From the NCBI GenBank assembly GCA_013396755.1, contig VWZF01002413.1, positions 354,042 through 418,041 on the forward strand: a DNA stretch of 64,000 nucleotides. The letters run 5' to 3'. The notes under the pieces are model-generated. The model was given only the letters and a program-made list of their open reading frames with translations. It did no database searches and had not been told where the DNA came from. Of this stretch, positions 54,001 to 64,000 are shown piece after piece; position 1 is the first letter of the stretch, and each line of letters opens with the position of its first letter. The translations under genes and the position numbers were made by a program. Source of the stretch: Sclerurus mexicanus. Its lineage: Eukaryota; Chordata; Aves; Passeriformes; Furnariidae.

Positions 54001-56154
54001 ATCTTTCCATCCAACAACCTTGCAGAAAAAATTCTCAAGGCAGTAACAAGGATGTCTGAACAAAGGCTAGGCTAAAATTGCACAAGTAAAGCCAAGGGTC
54101 TATTGTACAACCCTAAATGCTACAAGTTTCTAAGTGCTATATGGAAGCCAAGGCCACTGAATTAGCAACACAACAAATCCACCCCTTGTTTTTTCTGGAA
54201 TCCCATGCTACAGAAGGAGTAAGTTCTGTACTAGCACTTATTTCTCAAAACACCACAGAAGTCTAGTGCAGATGAACTGTTACTGGTTTAGCTTCCCTGA
54301 ATGTTTAATCACAGTTTTTCCTTCCTCTTCACAAAACAAAAAGTTATAAATGTCAGAAAAATGAACACAAAGTAACTAGCAATGCCTTTTCCACCCCCAG
54401 AACGTTTTCCAGTGACCAAGGAGGGAATGCTTTGGACCTAACCAGCCCCAAGCCAGAAGCAATCACTACAAAATAGCAAGCATACCTAACAGCTTGATCC
54501 ATCAAAATGCATTCAAGACCAGACCAAAACCCATTAATTCCACAGCACCAGAAACCTACAGATGTCAACATATGCTAATACAACTACCTGCTTCCAAAGT
54601 CAATGCCTTCTATGCCTGACTACACATGTTCAGCTCCATTTTTCAGGCAGCAAGTGCTGTTAAGTGGCACGCACACTGCACTCCCTTTCCAGACAAAAAT
54701 CTGGCTCACAGTATTTGAAAGCTCCCAGTTCACCCACTTCCTGTTTTTCACAGCAGGCATTGCTTGTCTGTACCATGAGAGTTTCCTCCTCCAGGGCGTA
54801 TCTCAAAGGGAACACTCCAGTAGGTCTGCAGGCATATCTAAACTACCCAGCAAGCCATGCTGCCAAGAAACCAAAACCCCTTTTAGAACCAGTAAAGCCA
54901 CCATCAGCTATAGTTTTCAGAACATGACCGAGTACCCGTGGTACAGCCCTACCCTGACAGCAGCTGGGCCCCACATTTCTGTGTGGCTCAGACTCACAAA
55001 GGAGCTTTGTGTTCCCACGGCACGGCATGCAAGATTTCTTCAGCATGCTGCCTACCTTCACACTGCAAGAGCAGATACAAAAATAGGTTCAGCTCTTCTG
55101 CTGGTTTCCCTTTGCCTATTTTTAAGATGCTGCAGTCCCTGACTTTTAACCATCACTGTTGCTATTGCAATGTCTGGATACTGCCGATCACGCTCCGCTC
55201 TCTGCCCAGACACAGGAAGTCTTCGCTGGGAAAAACTGTAACTCAGCCCTTGGTTTTCCACCTCCTGAAAGCAACAAAGGGTGCTTGTACAGAAAGAACA
55301 TTTCTGAAACACATGAAAAGCAAGGAGGACGTTATATCAATGTTCACTTTCAGGTAAGTCAACTTACAAGGCAGGTTGCACTGTTACAACTTCTAGTTAC
55401 CAGTAAGAGTCTGTCTGATGCTGCTTTTCTTCCTTCTGTTTTTTTTCAATCTTACAATTAGACAGAAGACACTAGAAACAGTGCTTGACCCTTTATAAAT
55501 GGAAGAAGGATTGCAAATAAAGCTCACACCTTATTCCCTAAAACCAGAGCTTTATTCCATCATCTTTTCGGTGTTGACTCAAAAGTTCAGGGACACGTTG
55601 GAGACAGGCTAATCCAAACACTTTTATTTAAATCATAGCTGTCCAAGACACTGTGACAACAGATAAACTTTTACCTTAGTGAATATCTGTATCTTTTCCT
55701 GAAGTTTGTAACAGTTTTACATTTAACTAACAAATTCTAGCGACACAGAGGCATTGATTTAGAAAATAGTTCTTGCAAAACATATTTTTTTCCTCCATAC
55801 TGTAAACAAAATTAAGGTTAATTTCAGGTAATGTTTGAAATTTTGATTACTTACACAATAGTTATTATTAGTGAGTAACTAATTCACTGTATAGGAAAGA
55901 GATTAAATCCCTACTTGACATTCTATCTTAACTTCCCAGATGACTTACTATAAAAAAAAAACCAAACCCATGCTTCCTTAAGGAGAGATTTACAGGAGAG
56001 ACTTGAGCAACAGTGGCAGTTCCTCTAAGGAAAGATGGACAGCATGAGCAGTAAGTTATGCACTGGATGCTAAAAATCCAAACTGCCACTATGTCAACAG
56101 CAAGACTCTGTTGTCTGACTGCAACACCTCTGACGAGCAATTGACTTCATCTTC

Positions 56155-56670
56155 TCTGTCCCCTCCTACTGGATGTTACTGTCTGCAGCTGGGATGTTCC
56201 ATGAGCCTTCTCTTCCTAAGGCTGGAGAAGCCCAGCCTTCCCAGTCTCTTCTCATACATTGTGTGCTCCCAAAACCATCTTGGCCTCCACTGGACTCACC
56301 ATTACATCAACCTCTTTTCCTGTGGAGTCCAAAAAAGGGACCAAAGATGGATCACCAGACACAGCTCTCACAAGTCCTACACAGAGACGAAGGATCACTT
56401 TCTCAGACCTGCTGGCTTGCTAACACAGCCTGGGATGCAGTTTGCATGTTCTACCTCAATCCCAAAATCTTCCTCTGCAAAGCTGCTCTCTAGTCAGTCC
56501 GCCCACCTTTAACACCAGCTGGAGTTAGGCCAGCCCAAGGGTTTTGCACTTGCCTTTGCTGAAGGTCATAAGGTTTCCATTAGCCCTTCCCTAGTCTATT
56601 AAGGTCCCTCTGAACAGCAGCACTGGTTTCCACCTCGGGTTCTGACACACAGTTTTGCCATACCTGAACT
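56155..56670 (-). mobile_element. Ancient CR1-type repeat (minus)
   Basis: It follows the reverse complement of a common bird repeat of CR1 type: AAGGCTGGAGAAGCCCAGCC, CTCTTCTCATAC, CTTGGCCTCCACTGGACTC, CTGGGATGCAGTTTGCATG, AAAGCTGCTCTCTAGTCAGT, TTTTGCACTTGCCTTTGCTG and AGGTCCCTCTGAACAGCAGC. It covers the ORF2 end rather than only the 3' UTR. High divergence suggests an old insertion; the family name is less certain than its being a repeat. Confidence 0.7.
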
Positions 56671-58420
56671 CAGCTCCAGCTTCGTTAACCACCTATAAAA
56701 GAGAACACTCAACAGATGGATTTGTAAAAACTTGCTTTAGCCAGAATTTGGGGCCAGTATTTTTGTTCCATTGAACAAAAAGGAAATTTCCAGAGGATCT
56801 TAAATAATATCAGCTTAAAAAGAAGTTGCCTCCCTTCAAAAAGAAGAAAGCACACTGCATGATTTCTGCCTACCACCTTGCACAGGGGCTTTGGGGTTTT
56901 CTGTTTGTTTGATTTAATATATGTATACACATACACAGAAATGTACATCAAGACATCAACTTAATAATGACCCACAATTAGAAGCTGGTTTTATATACAA
57001 CTACCAAAATTACTCTGTAGGTATTCCTGTCCCATCAACTGCAACTTTTATTCAGTGTTTAGTTCTCAGTCTCAGCTTCTAGATGTAGATTTATTTCTGT
57101 GCTGAAGTTAGGAACACTTAATTTTCTAAAAAGATAAGGTATCAGAAATGTAAGGTAGTTCAGTCCTTCACTGCACTCCATCTTTCCCACATTCCTCTCA
57201 GTAAAATTCCAAGGACAGCCATCCAAATCTTGAAAAGCCAGAAGTAGCTTCTGGAACAACATTCATTAGAGAAGTTCAGGCAAAGAGAAGCTGAATTTAA
57301 GAAAGCCATAACAAGGCAAAGTGGGAATTCATTTGTGATCTTACACAAACAGCTGTCACAAATAAGGCTTTTTGGACCAGCACTCCACTTGTCTCTGGAA
57401 AGAGCACTCCTACTCCAGAGCTGCACTACCAATTTAAGAATCACCTAGGTTCCATAAAATAGCTCAGCACTGGAATAATTCTGTATCTAATTTCTACTTA
57501 AACAACTGCAGAAAGATCAACTGCATTAAGGAAAATAAGATGCAACTGTTTAACGGTATCATGAGATGTTCAAGGAGAGAAACAACCATCCTGTGAAATC
57601 AGGAGAAAAATACTTTTAGAAAAATGTCAGGACAGAGTTCTGCAGTCTTTCAGTACCAGCCAGATGCAAGTTTAAATGCAAGACACACCTGAGCTTGAAT
57701 TAATGAATAAAATTTAAATTTCTATTTTGACTAATCATAAGCTAACCAAAAAAATTCAGATAATACTTGTCTATTGGAACATTACATTAATTTAACTTTT
57801 CTGCCGACACATTTTGCATCAAGGAGATGAAATGTGGTCAGCACAACCACAAGTTTGGGGCTTTTTTTTAGGATGGAGAAGGCAGAACAAAATGTTGGGG
57901 AGAGTTTTAAAGTACTTCAAAGGGAAGGAAAAATAGCATTTTCAGCTGTATCATCCCACCTCCATCATACTGATCATCTCTCCTGAAACAAAAGATCGTT
58001 CATGCGGAGCAGTTTCCCTCTGCTTCAGCAGCAAACACACACACACAGCACCAAGGGACAACAAACTGTCTTTCTCTCTCTCCCCCCAGGTCCAAACACT
58101 TACAATTAGAAAAGCAAGAATTAATACATTTCCCTTTCACTCTTCTGAAAACGTTTCAATTCAGTTTAGCAAGCAAAATGCCCAAAAAAGGCATGGCATG
58201 ACATCTGCCCTGTCAAGAAAATCCAACCATTCTCAAAGCACTCATCTTGTAATCATTGTTTAATGTCACGAAAACACTTCACCTCCTCACCTTCAAATCA
58301 GAAAGGGATCAGAAGGGGATTTTTTTAAAACTGTAATTAAGACTAAAAACATTTGATGTCAGCTTGACAGCTCTGAACATTCATCCCAGAAAAACTGAAT
58401 TACTCAAGTCAGACTGTTAC

Positions 58421-58533
58421 CTGTAATTTTGTATCCATACGCAGCCAGCTGTCCAGCCATATATTCACCATCTGAATTATTGTGAGAACACCCCCACGTA
58501 CGAATCCAGATTTTCTGAACACCAGGAATAATG
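58421..58533 (-). CDS. CDKAL1: CDKAL1 coding exon, start of methylthiotransferase domain (residues 56-93)
   Basis: This 113-nt exon completes codon 56 (AG|C, Ser) and encodes IIPGVQKIWIRTWGCSHNNS followed by DGEYMAGQLAAYGYKIT, ending with one base (G) of codon 94. It is the first part of the UPF0004/MTTase N-terminal domain. Cys71 in TWGCSHNNSDGEYM is the first of three conserved cysteines that in this family bind the auxiliary 4Fe-4S cluster. The acceptor is ACCAAACAG|C behind a T-rich tract; the donor is ACAG|GTAACA. It matches what I know of vertebrate CDKAL1 almost residue for residue. The acceptor is only about 180 bp from the edge of an antisense solo LTR, so the intron just upstream has been reshaped by insertion while the exon is intact. 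Confidence 0.96.
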
Positions 58534-58716
58534 CTGTTTGGTAAAAATGAACGAAAAAGGCAAGTTAAAAGATGATCAAGCTTCCCTTTAAGCCCACTGG
58601 ACAAACTCAATGAACGGTAACTCTTCAAATACAAAATAAGCAACACAAACAGTAACAACTCCAAAGCAGCTGAGGGAAAACATTATTAGTGTATGATTTT
58701 AGTCTAATGGGTATTA

Positions 58717-59158
58717 GGTCTTGCTGGGATAGAGTCAACTTCCTTCACAGCAACCCATATAGTGCTGTATTTTGTGTCTGTGACTGAAACAGTGTTGATA
58801 ACACACCTGTATTTTAGCCATTGTTGAACTGCACTTGCTTGTTTCCCACTGTGCTCCATCCTGCCACAAGCAGGCTGGGGATGGACAACGGGCTGGGAGG
58901 AACATGAACAGAACAGCTGACCAAAAGGATAATTCAACCCAGATGACATCATGCTCGGCAATAAAAACTGTGGGGTTGGTCTTTCCAAAGGAGCCGCTGT
59001 TCTGACACTGGCTGGGACCCAACCTGCTTGTGGGAGGTGGCAAGGGATTGCTCTTGCATCACTTGGGGATTTTCCCTGCTCTTTCCTTCACTTCAGCTGC
59101 CTTCATCTCAACCCACAAGTTTTCTCACTTTCACTCTTCCAGTTCTCTCCCTTGTGGT
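58717..59158 (+). mobile_element. Solo LTR of an avian endogenous retrovirus
   Basis: It matches a common bird LTR type: TTGCTGGGATAGAGTCAACT at the 5' side, GTTGATAACACACCTGTATT, GATGACATCATGCTCGGCAA followed by a TATA-like AATAAAAACTG (U3 promoter part), TGCATCACTTG, and CATCTCAACCCACAAGTTTT near the end. No internal viral genes lie next to it, so it is a solo LTR; its terminal part seems truncated and I could not see target-site duplications. It is antisense to CDKAL1, about 180 bp upstream of the acceptor of the 113-nt exon. Confidence 0.82.
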
Positions 59159-59269
59159 GAAGTCAATCCACAAGTAGCTAGAGAAGAATTAGAAGAGTTT
59201 TAGAACAGAGAAGGCACAAGAGCTGTAGGATAAGAAGAGATTCAGTCCACTGCACTTATGTTAGAGCAA

Positions 59270-59345
59270 CAACAAAACCCCCAACAAAATCACACAACTA
59301 AGCAAACAGCAAACAAAAACAACAAAACAAACACAAAACCTCCCA
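59270..59345. repeat. CAAA-rich simple sequence
   Basis: A string of CAA, CAAA and ACA units without G on the + strand, just past the solo LTR. It is low complexity, with no further function apparent. Confidence 0.8.
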
Positions 59346-60504
59346 CCCTCCACAACTTTCTGAAAATTATCATATCATGTAACAAATAACTGCACTGAAA
59401 TTAGGCCACCAGTAAATAAACTGTGATTAAGAATTGTGATATTATGGCACTCATTGACTGTAGCTCCCTCCATACAAGCCAGCTTTATAAATTCTTACCT
59501 TAGTGGCCAGCAGCCACACAAATAGATGAAAGCTCATGTCCCAGCCTTTCTGGGTTACAGCAGGAGCACAGCAGACATGCAGCGTGCAGAGAGCACACCC
59601 AACACTTAAAGAACCAACAAGAAGTTCTGCAGGAAGCTCTCACTGAAATTCCTGGGCTAACTGCCAAGGAGCTCAAGATGCCAGTACAAGAACACCACAC
59701 ATCCTGGAACACAATGCTTCACCCTGCCTACATCTTTTTTTCCCCCTCCCTCCATGCTTCTTTTTTAAAAGATGCTTTCCCTTAGCTAGAAATAGAAATT
59801 TGTTGATGGAACATTAATGATCATTAAGTGTAAACACAGTGTACTTAGACTTCCTACTGTCTGAACAACACATGTTCAATGTGCTTTCGTGGGTCAAATA
59901 CACTAAAACCCAGCCTGTTAGATAACATATATTACCTGAATGCTTTGGGGCACAAAGTGCTAGTGTGAAGTACCCACAGAACACCAGTTCAGCTGTCCAT
60001 ACACTCCTGGCAGACTGGGGCCAGTCACTTTCAGGGGCATTCAGATAAAGATGCATTGTTATGCTTATAAAATCTCTTTTGAATGCTAATGAAAAAAACA
60101 ACATTTAATTTCCCCACAGGAAGTTAAATTCCCATACATATTTTATTTTCATCTTTATCATAAAGGGAAATTTTATCCAACAACTTGAAACTAAGGGGAG
60201 GGAAAAAGAAAAAAATACCACATCTCAGAAATGCAGTAGAAAGCAGAATCAATAAATGAGTTGACCTATACTCTAATCAATTCCACTGCAGCAGAAAGCT
60301 GATTCTGTTCTTATGGGAATCACAAGCAGGAAAAACACAAAGATAAGTCCCATGGTTATTGCACACTATTTCCACTGAAATAAAACAGCAAGTTCCAAAG
60401 AAGTTTCACTGTGCCACTTGCAGGATGTACACAAAAAAACAGTACAGCCTCTGGAAATCCCAGGTTCCAGAAACCAGGACGAAAGACTGAAGCGAGGAAG
60501 ATGT

Positions 60505-61008
60505 GCCCTTTGTGAGAAGGGACCGGGTCAGGGAATGCTTCAGCAAACTGGGCACACAAAAGTCCTTGGGCCCTGACCCAATGTGCCCACAGGAGAGATA
60601 CAGATGTACTGGAGAGTCCAACAAACGGCCAGAAAGGCCATTAAGTGACTGGAACGTGGCTTGAAAGAGGAAAGGCTGAGAGTGCTGGGACTGTGCTGTG
60701 TGGAGAAGAGAAAGGTTGGGGCAATCTCATCAGAGTAAATAAACACCCAAAGGAAGAGTGCCAAGAACAGAGAGCCAGGTTCTTTTCAGTGGTGCCCAGT
60801 GGCAGGACCAGAGGCAACAGGCACATCAGGAAACATATTTTTCACTCTAAGAATAACCAGCAACTGGCACAGGTTACCCAGGGAGGCTGTAGAATCTCCA
60901 TCCCTGGATATCTTCAAAAACCATCTCACCACAGTCCTGGCCAACTGGTTCTTGGTGACCCTGCTCAAGCAAGGGGTTTGGACAACATGACCTTCCAACC
61001 TCAACCTT
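60505..61008 (+). mobile_element. Internally deleted CR1 LINE
   Basis: The first part (about 60515-60595) matches the N-terminal side of the CR1 reverse transcriptase (AAAGTCCTTGGGCCCTGACC, the KS-GPD motif region). It jumps straight to the CR1 3' end (TACTGGAGAGTCCAACAAAC, GAAAGGCTGAGAGTGCTGGG, TTTTCAGTGGTGCCCAGTGG, GGCACAGGTTACCCAGGGAG, CTTCCAACCTCAACC). The middle of ORF2 is missing. It is antisense to CDKAL1 and has no coding capacity. Confidence 0.88.
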
Positions 61009-61405
61009 TTTGCAGCTCTCAGGATTTTGTTCTTATTTCTCTTTCCAGATGTCAAAAGGCTACTCCAGGACTGCAACTCTAAGAGCTCGGCTTCTATTTA
61101 GGTAATTAAGATGAAGCAGAAAATTTTTCAGAAATGTTTTACATGTCAAAGTGTAAGAGAAACCATTTTCCCAGTCTGATTATTCCATTCATCAACATCT
61201 CAGTGATAACTGATTTCTACAGAAAATTTGTCTAGGAAAATAAACTTGCTTAGGATTTATTATTTATTCTCCTTACATTTTATAAAGACTATTGTCTTGT
61301 ATTCAGATGGATGAGATTATGAGAACTTCCACCTTATTTCTAGAAGCTGACAGCGCACACGAGATACAAGAAAAGTAACAAGACAGGGTCAATGTAAGAC
61401 TTTAC

Positions 61406-61572
61406 CTGTCACTTGGGGGCTCATCTTCTGCCTGAACATGTTTCTGTGAACTGCGTTTTCGCACTTTGGGAAAGACATTCTTCCTCACAAAGTGCCGATC
61501 GTGTGGTTTCAAATCGTCTGCTGACACAATGTCCTCGATATCCTCCAGCACTGAATCGCAGGCAGCAGGCAT
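61406..61572 (-). CDS. CDKAL1: CDKAL1 first coding exon (ATG exon, residues 1-55)
   Basis: CDKAL1 is a radical-SAM methylthiotransferase that turns t6A37 into ms2t6A37 in tRNA-Lys(UUU); it is anchored in the ER membrane and supports accurate lysine decoding, for example in proinsulin. This exon encodes the N-terminal 55 residues, starting MPAACDSVLEDIEDIV and including DRHFVRKNVFPKVRKR and a PPSD end. I recognise this as the vertebrate CDKAL1 N-terminus. The ATG sits directly after a splice acceptor (CTTGAAG, AG at 61574-61573) with a pyrimidine-rich tract and a CTAAT branch-like motif upstream. The exon ends AG|GTAAAG at 61406, leaving two bases (AG) of codon 56. An in-frame Met further upstream (61611) lies inside the acceptor tract and is unlikely to be used. 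This region precedes the catalytic domains and is expected to be less conserved. Confidence is high because it joins the next two exons in phase. Confidence 0.93.
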
Positions 61573-63145
61573 CTTCAAGAAGTGGCAGAGAAGACTGGCA
61601 TTAGCAGGCATTTGAGTACAAACCCAAGGCCCAGGCTCTGCTGCTTATGTGCTCAGACAGAGAAGTCAGACCTATTTCTCATGTACATGCAATACATCAC
61701 ACACAGGAGTGATGCTGAGCACATAAAAACCAACAACTAGCCAGAGCTATTTCCTGGTGCCCTCTTCTCCTGACATCTCAAACACAGGCAGGGAGAAAGC
61801 CACAAACCATATAGAGTTTTCTTGAATTACCTGTACCTTGTCATCTTCTGATTCAAAAACCCTTCAGTTCCTCTGACATGACACATCCAAGATACAAGTA
61901 TTTTTCATCGTATCAGCATTACAATAAAATACTGAATTCACATTATGTTATGGATGTGCTTCCACTCACATCACAGAAGAATGAAAGACACAATCCAAGT
62001 GCCTCTTTGAGAGGCTGTTCTGGCTCTTTTATTTGTGTGCTGAAAACAGGTGCACAGTATTTCTTCAAGACAATATGTCTTTACAGTCTTTCTGAAAACA
62101 AACCAAACTATTTCTAGAATTCCTGATCCCACAGGCCTTTCACTTGATCAAGACAGCCAAAAAAATTTTCTATCTTCAGGTACAAAATGTTAAACTTAAC
62201 TAATACAAAATAGATTATAAGATGGATGGTAAAACACACTCAAGGATCACTGAAATCTAACTATGTTTTCCACAAGAAAAGTCAATACATATGCTTCCAG
62301 CAGATGTCAAGATCCAGATTAATTTTCAGGAAATGAAAAAAAAAGTTAATTGCTAAAAGAGCCTATAAAAAAGCAACTGCATTACTTACGTGCCTCACAC
62401 TGTGCTGTGTGTAACTCTTAATTAAAGTCTGAATGTACCATGGGAAACTTTTTTTTTAATGTATCTCAGCAGTTTACAAAGGAAACATGCAAGGGCATTT
62501 CACAGAGTTTACAGGGAAAATACAACACTTTCCTAACTGGCAACAAAGAACAAAACAAACAAGGCTTTAATCTCTTTAAAACCAGATTTCAGGAACAGAA
62601 GATTCTCTACTGGCATAAAAATACTTCCAGATGTTACAAATGAATTATTGAAGAATGCAAGAAGTTAAACACCTGTGCATTTTCCCAGCATGTGTCCTTC
62701 AGTCAATCTTTCAAAAGATGCTTCAAAATAAAACCTCATGTATCCTGAAACATTAACATCTGTGTTTAACTTAAAAAGGACTAGAACAATGTCACAGAGA
62801 AGATGCATCTGCCACAGCTATTTAAGCATTTAGCATTTATCCAGATAAAAAAACCCAGGGTCTATAAAATAATGCAGCAGAGGATGAACAAAAATAAACA
62901 GCTGTGGAAAGTCCAGCAATAAAGAACATGAGGGGCAGGTGACATCTCTTACACTACTTTATAGCACTGACAGCATGTCATAGGTAACATTACCAACTGA
63001 ATACATGGAACGGAAAAAAAGCCTCTATTTGTTTTATTCTCTCTTCTAGACAAATATCCAATATAACGAAGCAAAACAAATGAGCTTAGCTTATTTCAGT
63101 GACCCATGAAAGAAAGAAAGAATACAGCCAAACTAAAACTCCTAC
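61573..63145 (-). other. CDKAL1: Intron upstream of the ATG exon
   Basis: This lies between the GTAGGA donor of the candidate UTR exon and the acceptor in front of the ATG. It is AT-rich, with an A-run near 62335 and a GAAA run near 63108, and has no repeat family or ORF I recognise. Its upstream border depends on whether the 38-nt exon is real. Confidence 0.6.
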
Positions 63146-63183
63146 CTTTTTAAGCAAGGTCTGAATCCTCTTAGAGAGTAATC
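63146..63183 (-). other. CDKAL1: Candidate 38-nt 5' UTR exon of CDKAL1
   Basis: On the minus strand a long pyrimidine tract ends CCCTCCCCACAG, followed by 38 nt starting GATTACTCTCTAAG and ending CTTAAAAAG, then a GTAGGAG donor. This is a textbook acceptor-donor pair around a very short segment, 1573 nt upstream of the ATG exon and on the same strand. Human CDKAL1 is known to have non-coding 5' exons, so a UTR exon here fits. The 38 nt are open in the frame of the downstream ATG. The exon itself is inferred from splice signals only; no transcript evidence is available. It could be an optional exon or a chance match. Confidence 0.5.
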
Positions 63184-63239
63184 CTGTGGGGAGGGGAGGA
63201 GGAAAATGAGGAAAAAGACATGGCATGAACAAGCAGAAG

Positions 63240-63710
63240 CAGAAGACAGAAAACCCCGAGTTCGTGTCACTGGTGTCACTGTGCAAGGCGCATTTGTTGT
63301 CCCTTCCCAGAAATACTTCTCTTGCTCAGTCTGCCTGGGGGCACTCACTGCCTGCCTGGCAGGGCGTGCCTTGTCACACCGAGCTTCGGTCACACTGACC
63401 ACTTTGGTCAAAGTCAGATATAATCATCTCAGCCCTCCTCCCGATTTCTGCCTTCCATCAGTGCAAAGTTTTGAATGAAAAAAAAAAAGGGAGAGAAATT
63501 ACAAGTGAATTTTAGGTCAGCGCGTTCCCAACTTCGCTTTTCAATTCCCAACGCTGCGAAGTTCCTTTAAAACACGTAACTCGCCGTCTGCACCAGTTCC
63601 TTGTGCGTGGAAGAGGCAAAGAAATAAATCTGAGCACAGGGATTTTGCTGCTGGATCGCAGGGAGCAGAAGGAAACCACAGCGTTAGCATGGAGCGAGAC
63701 CGAGTGCTGC
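63240..63710 (-). promoter_or_regulatory. Candidate CDKAL1 promoter edge or first exon
   Basis: CpG dinucleotides, rare in the introns, become frequent here, with the densest run at about 63519-63710 (roughly a dozen in under 200 bp). It lies just upstream of the candidate UTR exon on the coding strand. A possible first-exon donor (GCA|GTGAGT) is at 63349-63343. I see no clear TATA box or initiator, and the stretch is weaker than a full CpG island, so the main promoter may be beyond the window, on the far side of the TG/TA repeat. The call rests on base composition and position. Confidence 0.35.
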
Positions 63711-64000
63711 GTGTGTGTATATATATATGTATGTGTGTGCATATATATGTATGTGTGTGTGTATATATGTGTGTGTAGATGTGTATGTGTGTATATGTAG
63801 GTGTGTATGTGTGTATATATATGTGTATGTGCGTGTATGTGTGTATATATAAGTGTGTATGTATGTCTACGTATATATATATCTGTGTATGTGTATATAT
63901 CTGTGCGTGTAGGTATATATATGTGTGTACGTCTGTCTATGTGTGTATATATCTGTGCGTAGATGTGTATGTGTGTATGCCTATGTGTATATATATATAT
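63709..64000. repeat. TG/TA alternating simple repeat, open at window end
   Basis: This is at least 292 bp of alternating pyrimidine-purine sequence: runs of GT and TA with interruptions such as TAGATG, TACGTA and TCTGTGCG. The array continues past the window. Such sequence can adopt Z-DNA or cruciform forms and is usually length-variable. Confidence 0.95.

Larger units (their letters stand above)
9123..58420 (-). other. CDKAL1: Large CDKAL1 intron (49.3 kb)
   Basis: Bounded by GTAACA at 58420 and TTTTCCAG at 9123, both on the minus strand. Very long introns are a known property of CDKAL1. The stretches 9390-20963, 21276-23737, 23837-26050, 26190-37135, 37429-41190, 42340-43850, 43870-46150, 46800-48014, 48720-50870, 51060-56154 and 56671-58420 contain no exon, RNA gene or recognisable mobile element that I can support. 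They contain only scattered short ORFs without recognisable domains and low-complexity A or T runs. Separate entries list the repeats and the candidate regulatory patches. Confidence 0.9.
58534..61405 (-). other. CDKAL1: CDKAL1 intron between first and second coding exons (2.9 kb)
   Basis: Donor GTAAAG at 61405 and acceptor AACAG at 58534. About one third of it is a solo LTR and a CR1 copy, both in antisense orientation to the gene. Between them (59270-59345) is a CAAA-rich simple stretch. The remaining sequence (59350-60504 and 61009-61405) shows nothing recognisable. Confidence 0.9.

Noticed and set aside
58704..59043. Minus-strand ORFs of 94 and 102 codons
   Set aside because: They are antisense translations of the solo LTR.
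61573..61594. Alternative acceptor GCCAG 22 nt upstream of the ATG
   Set aside because: Its upstream pyrimidine tract is weak; CTTGAAG directly before the ATG fits better. Either choice leaves the protein unchanged.
61573..61611. Alternative start (MPANAS...) 39 nt upstream of the CDKAL1 ATG
   Set aside because: It lies within the branch point and pyrimidine tract of the splice acceptor, so it would be removed with the intron.
63603..63800. 65-codon ORF running into the TG/TA repeat
   Set aside because: Its second half is translated simple repeat (VCVYIYVCVC type).
1..64000. CRISPR arrays, tRNA or rRNA genes, bacterial operons
   Set aside because: No repeat-spacer pattern, no cloverleaf or rRNA signature noticed, and the sequence is a vertebrate intron landscape.

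Overview
The window reads as vertebrate nuclear DNA, most likely from a bird. It has long AT-leaning introns, no dense coding, many copies of the avian-type CR1 LINE in both orientations, and a solo LTR of a class widespread in bird genomes. There is no bacterial or plasmid character. Species or order cannot be fixed from the sequence.

The one protein-coding gene I can support is CDKAL1 on the minus strand (tRNA methylthiotransferase, ms2t6A37 in tRNA-Lys). Three coding exons are visible: 61572-61406 (ATG exon), 58533-58421 and 9122-9038. They join with matching reading phases and GT-AG borders and give the first 149 residues plus two bases of the next codon: the variable N-terminus and the start of the methylthiotransferase (UPF0004) domain, with two of its three cluster cysteines. 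The rest of the gene lies beyond position 1. A 38-nt exon-like segment at 63183-63146 is a good candidate for a 5' UTR exon, and the CpG-enriched stretch at about 63240-63710 may be the promoter edge or first exon.

Layout from left to right. Positions 1-9037 are the intron after the 85-nt exon, with three CR1 fragments. Positions 9123-58420 are a 49.3-kb intron with CR1 fragments near 21.0, 23.8, 37.2, 48.1 and 56.4 kb and several non-repeat patches that look regulatory: three octamer motifs in a 53-bp duplication (26.1 kb), a homeobox/SOX-like patch (41.3-41.8 kb), paired perfect palindromes (42.27 kb), a small CpG island (46.54-46.76 kb), an E-box cluster (48.4-48.7 kb) and a consensus CTCF site (51.0 kb). 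Positions 58534-61405 are a 2.9-kb intron, about one third of it an antisense solo LTR and an antisense, internally deleted CR1. Positions 61573-63145 are a plain intron. From about 63709 to the window end runs a TG/TA alternating repeat that continues past the window.

No new gene system was found. The points worth following up are the candidate regulatory elements in the large CDKAL1 intron, a locus proposed from earlier work to carry long-range elements for SOX4, and the 5' end structure of the gene.
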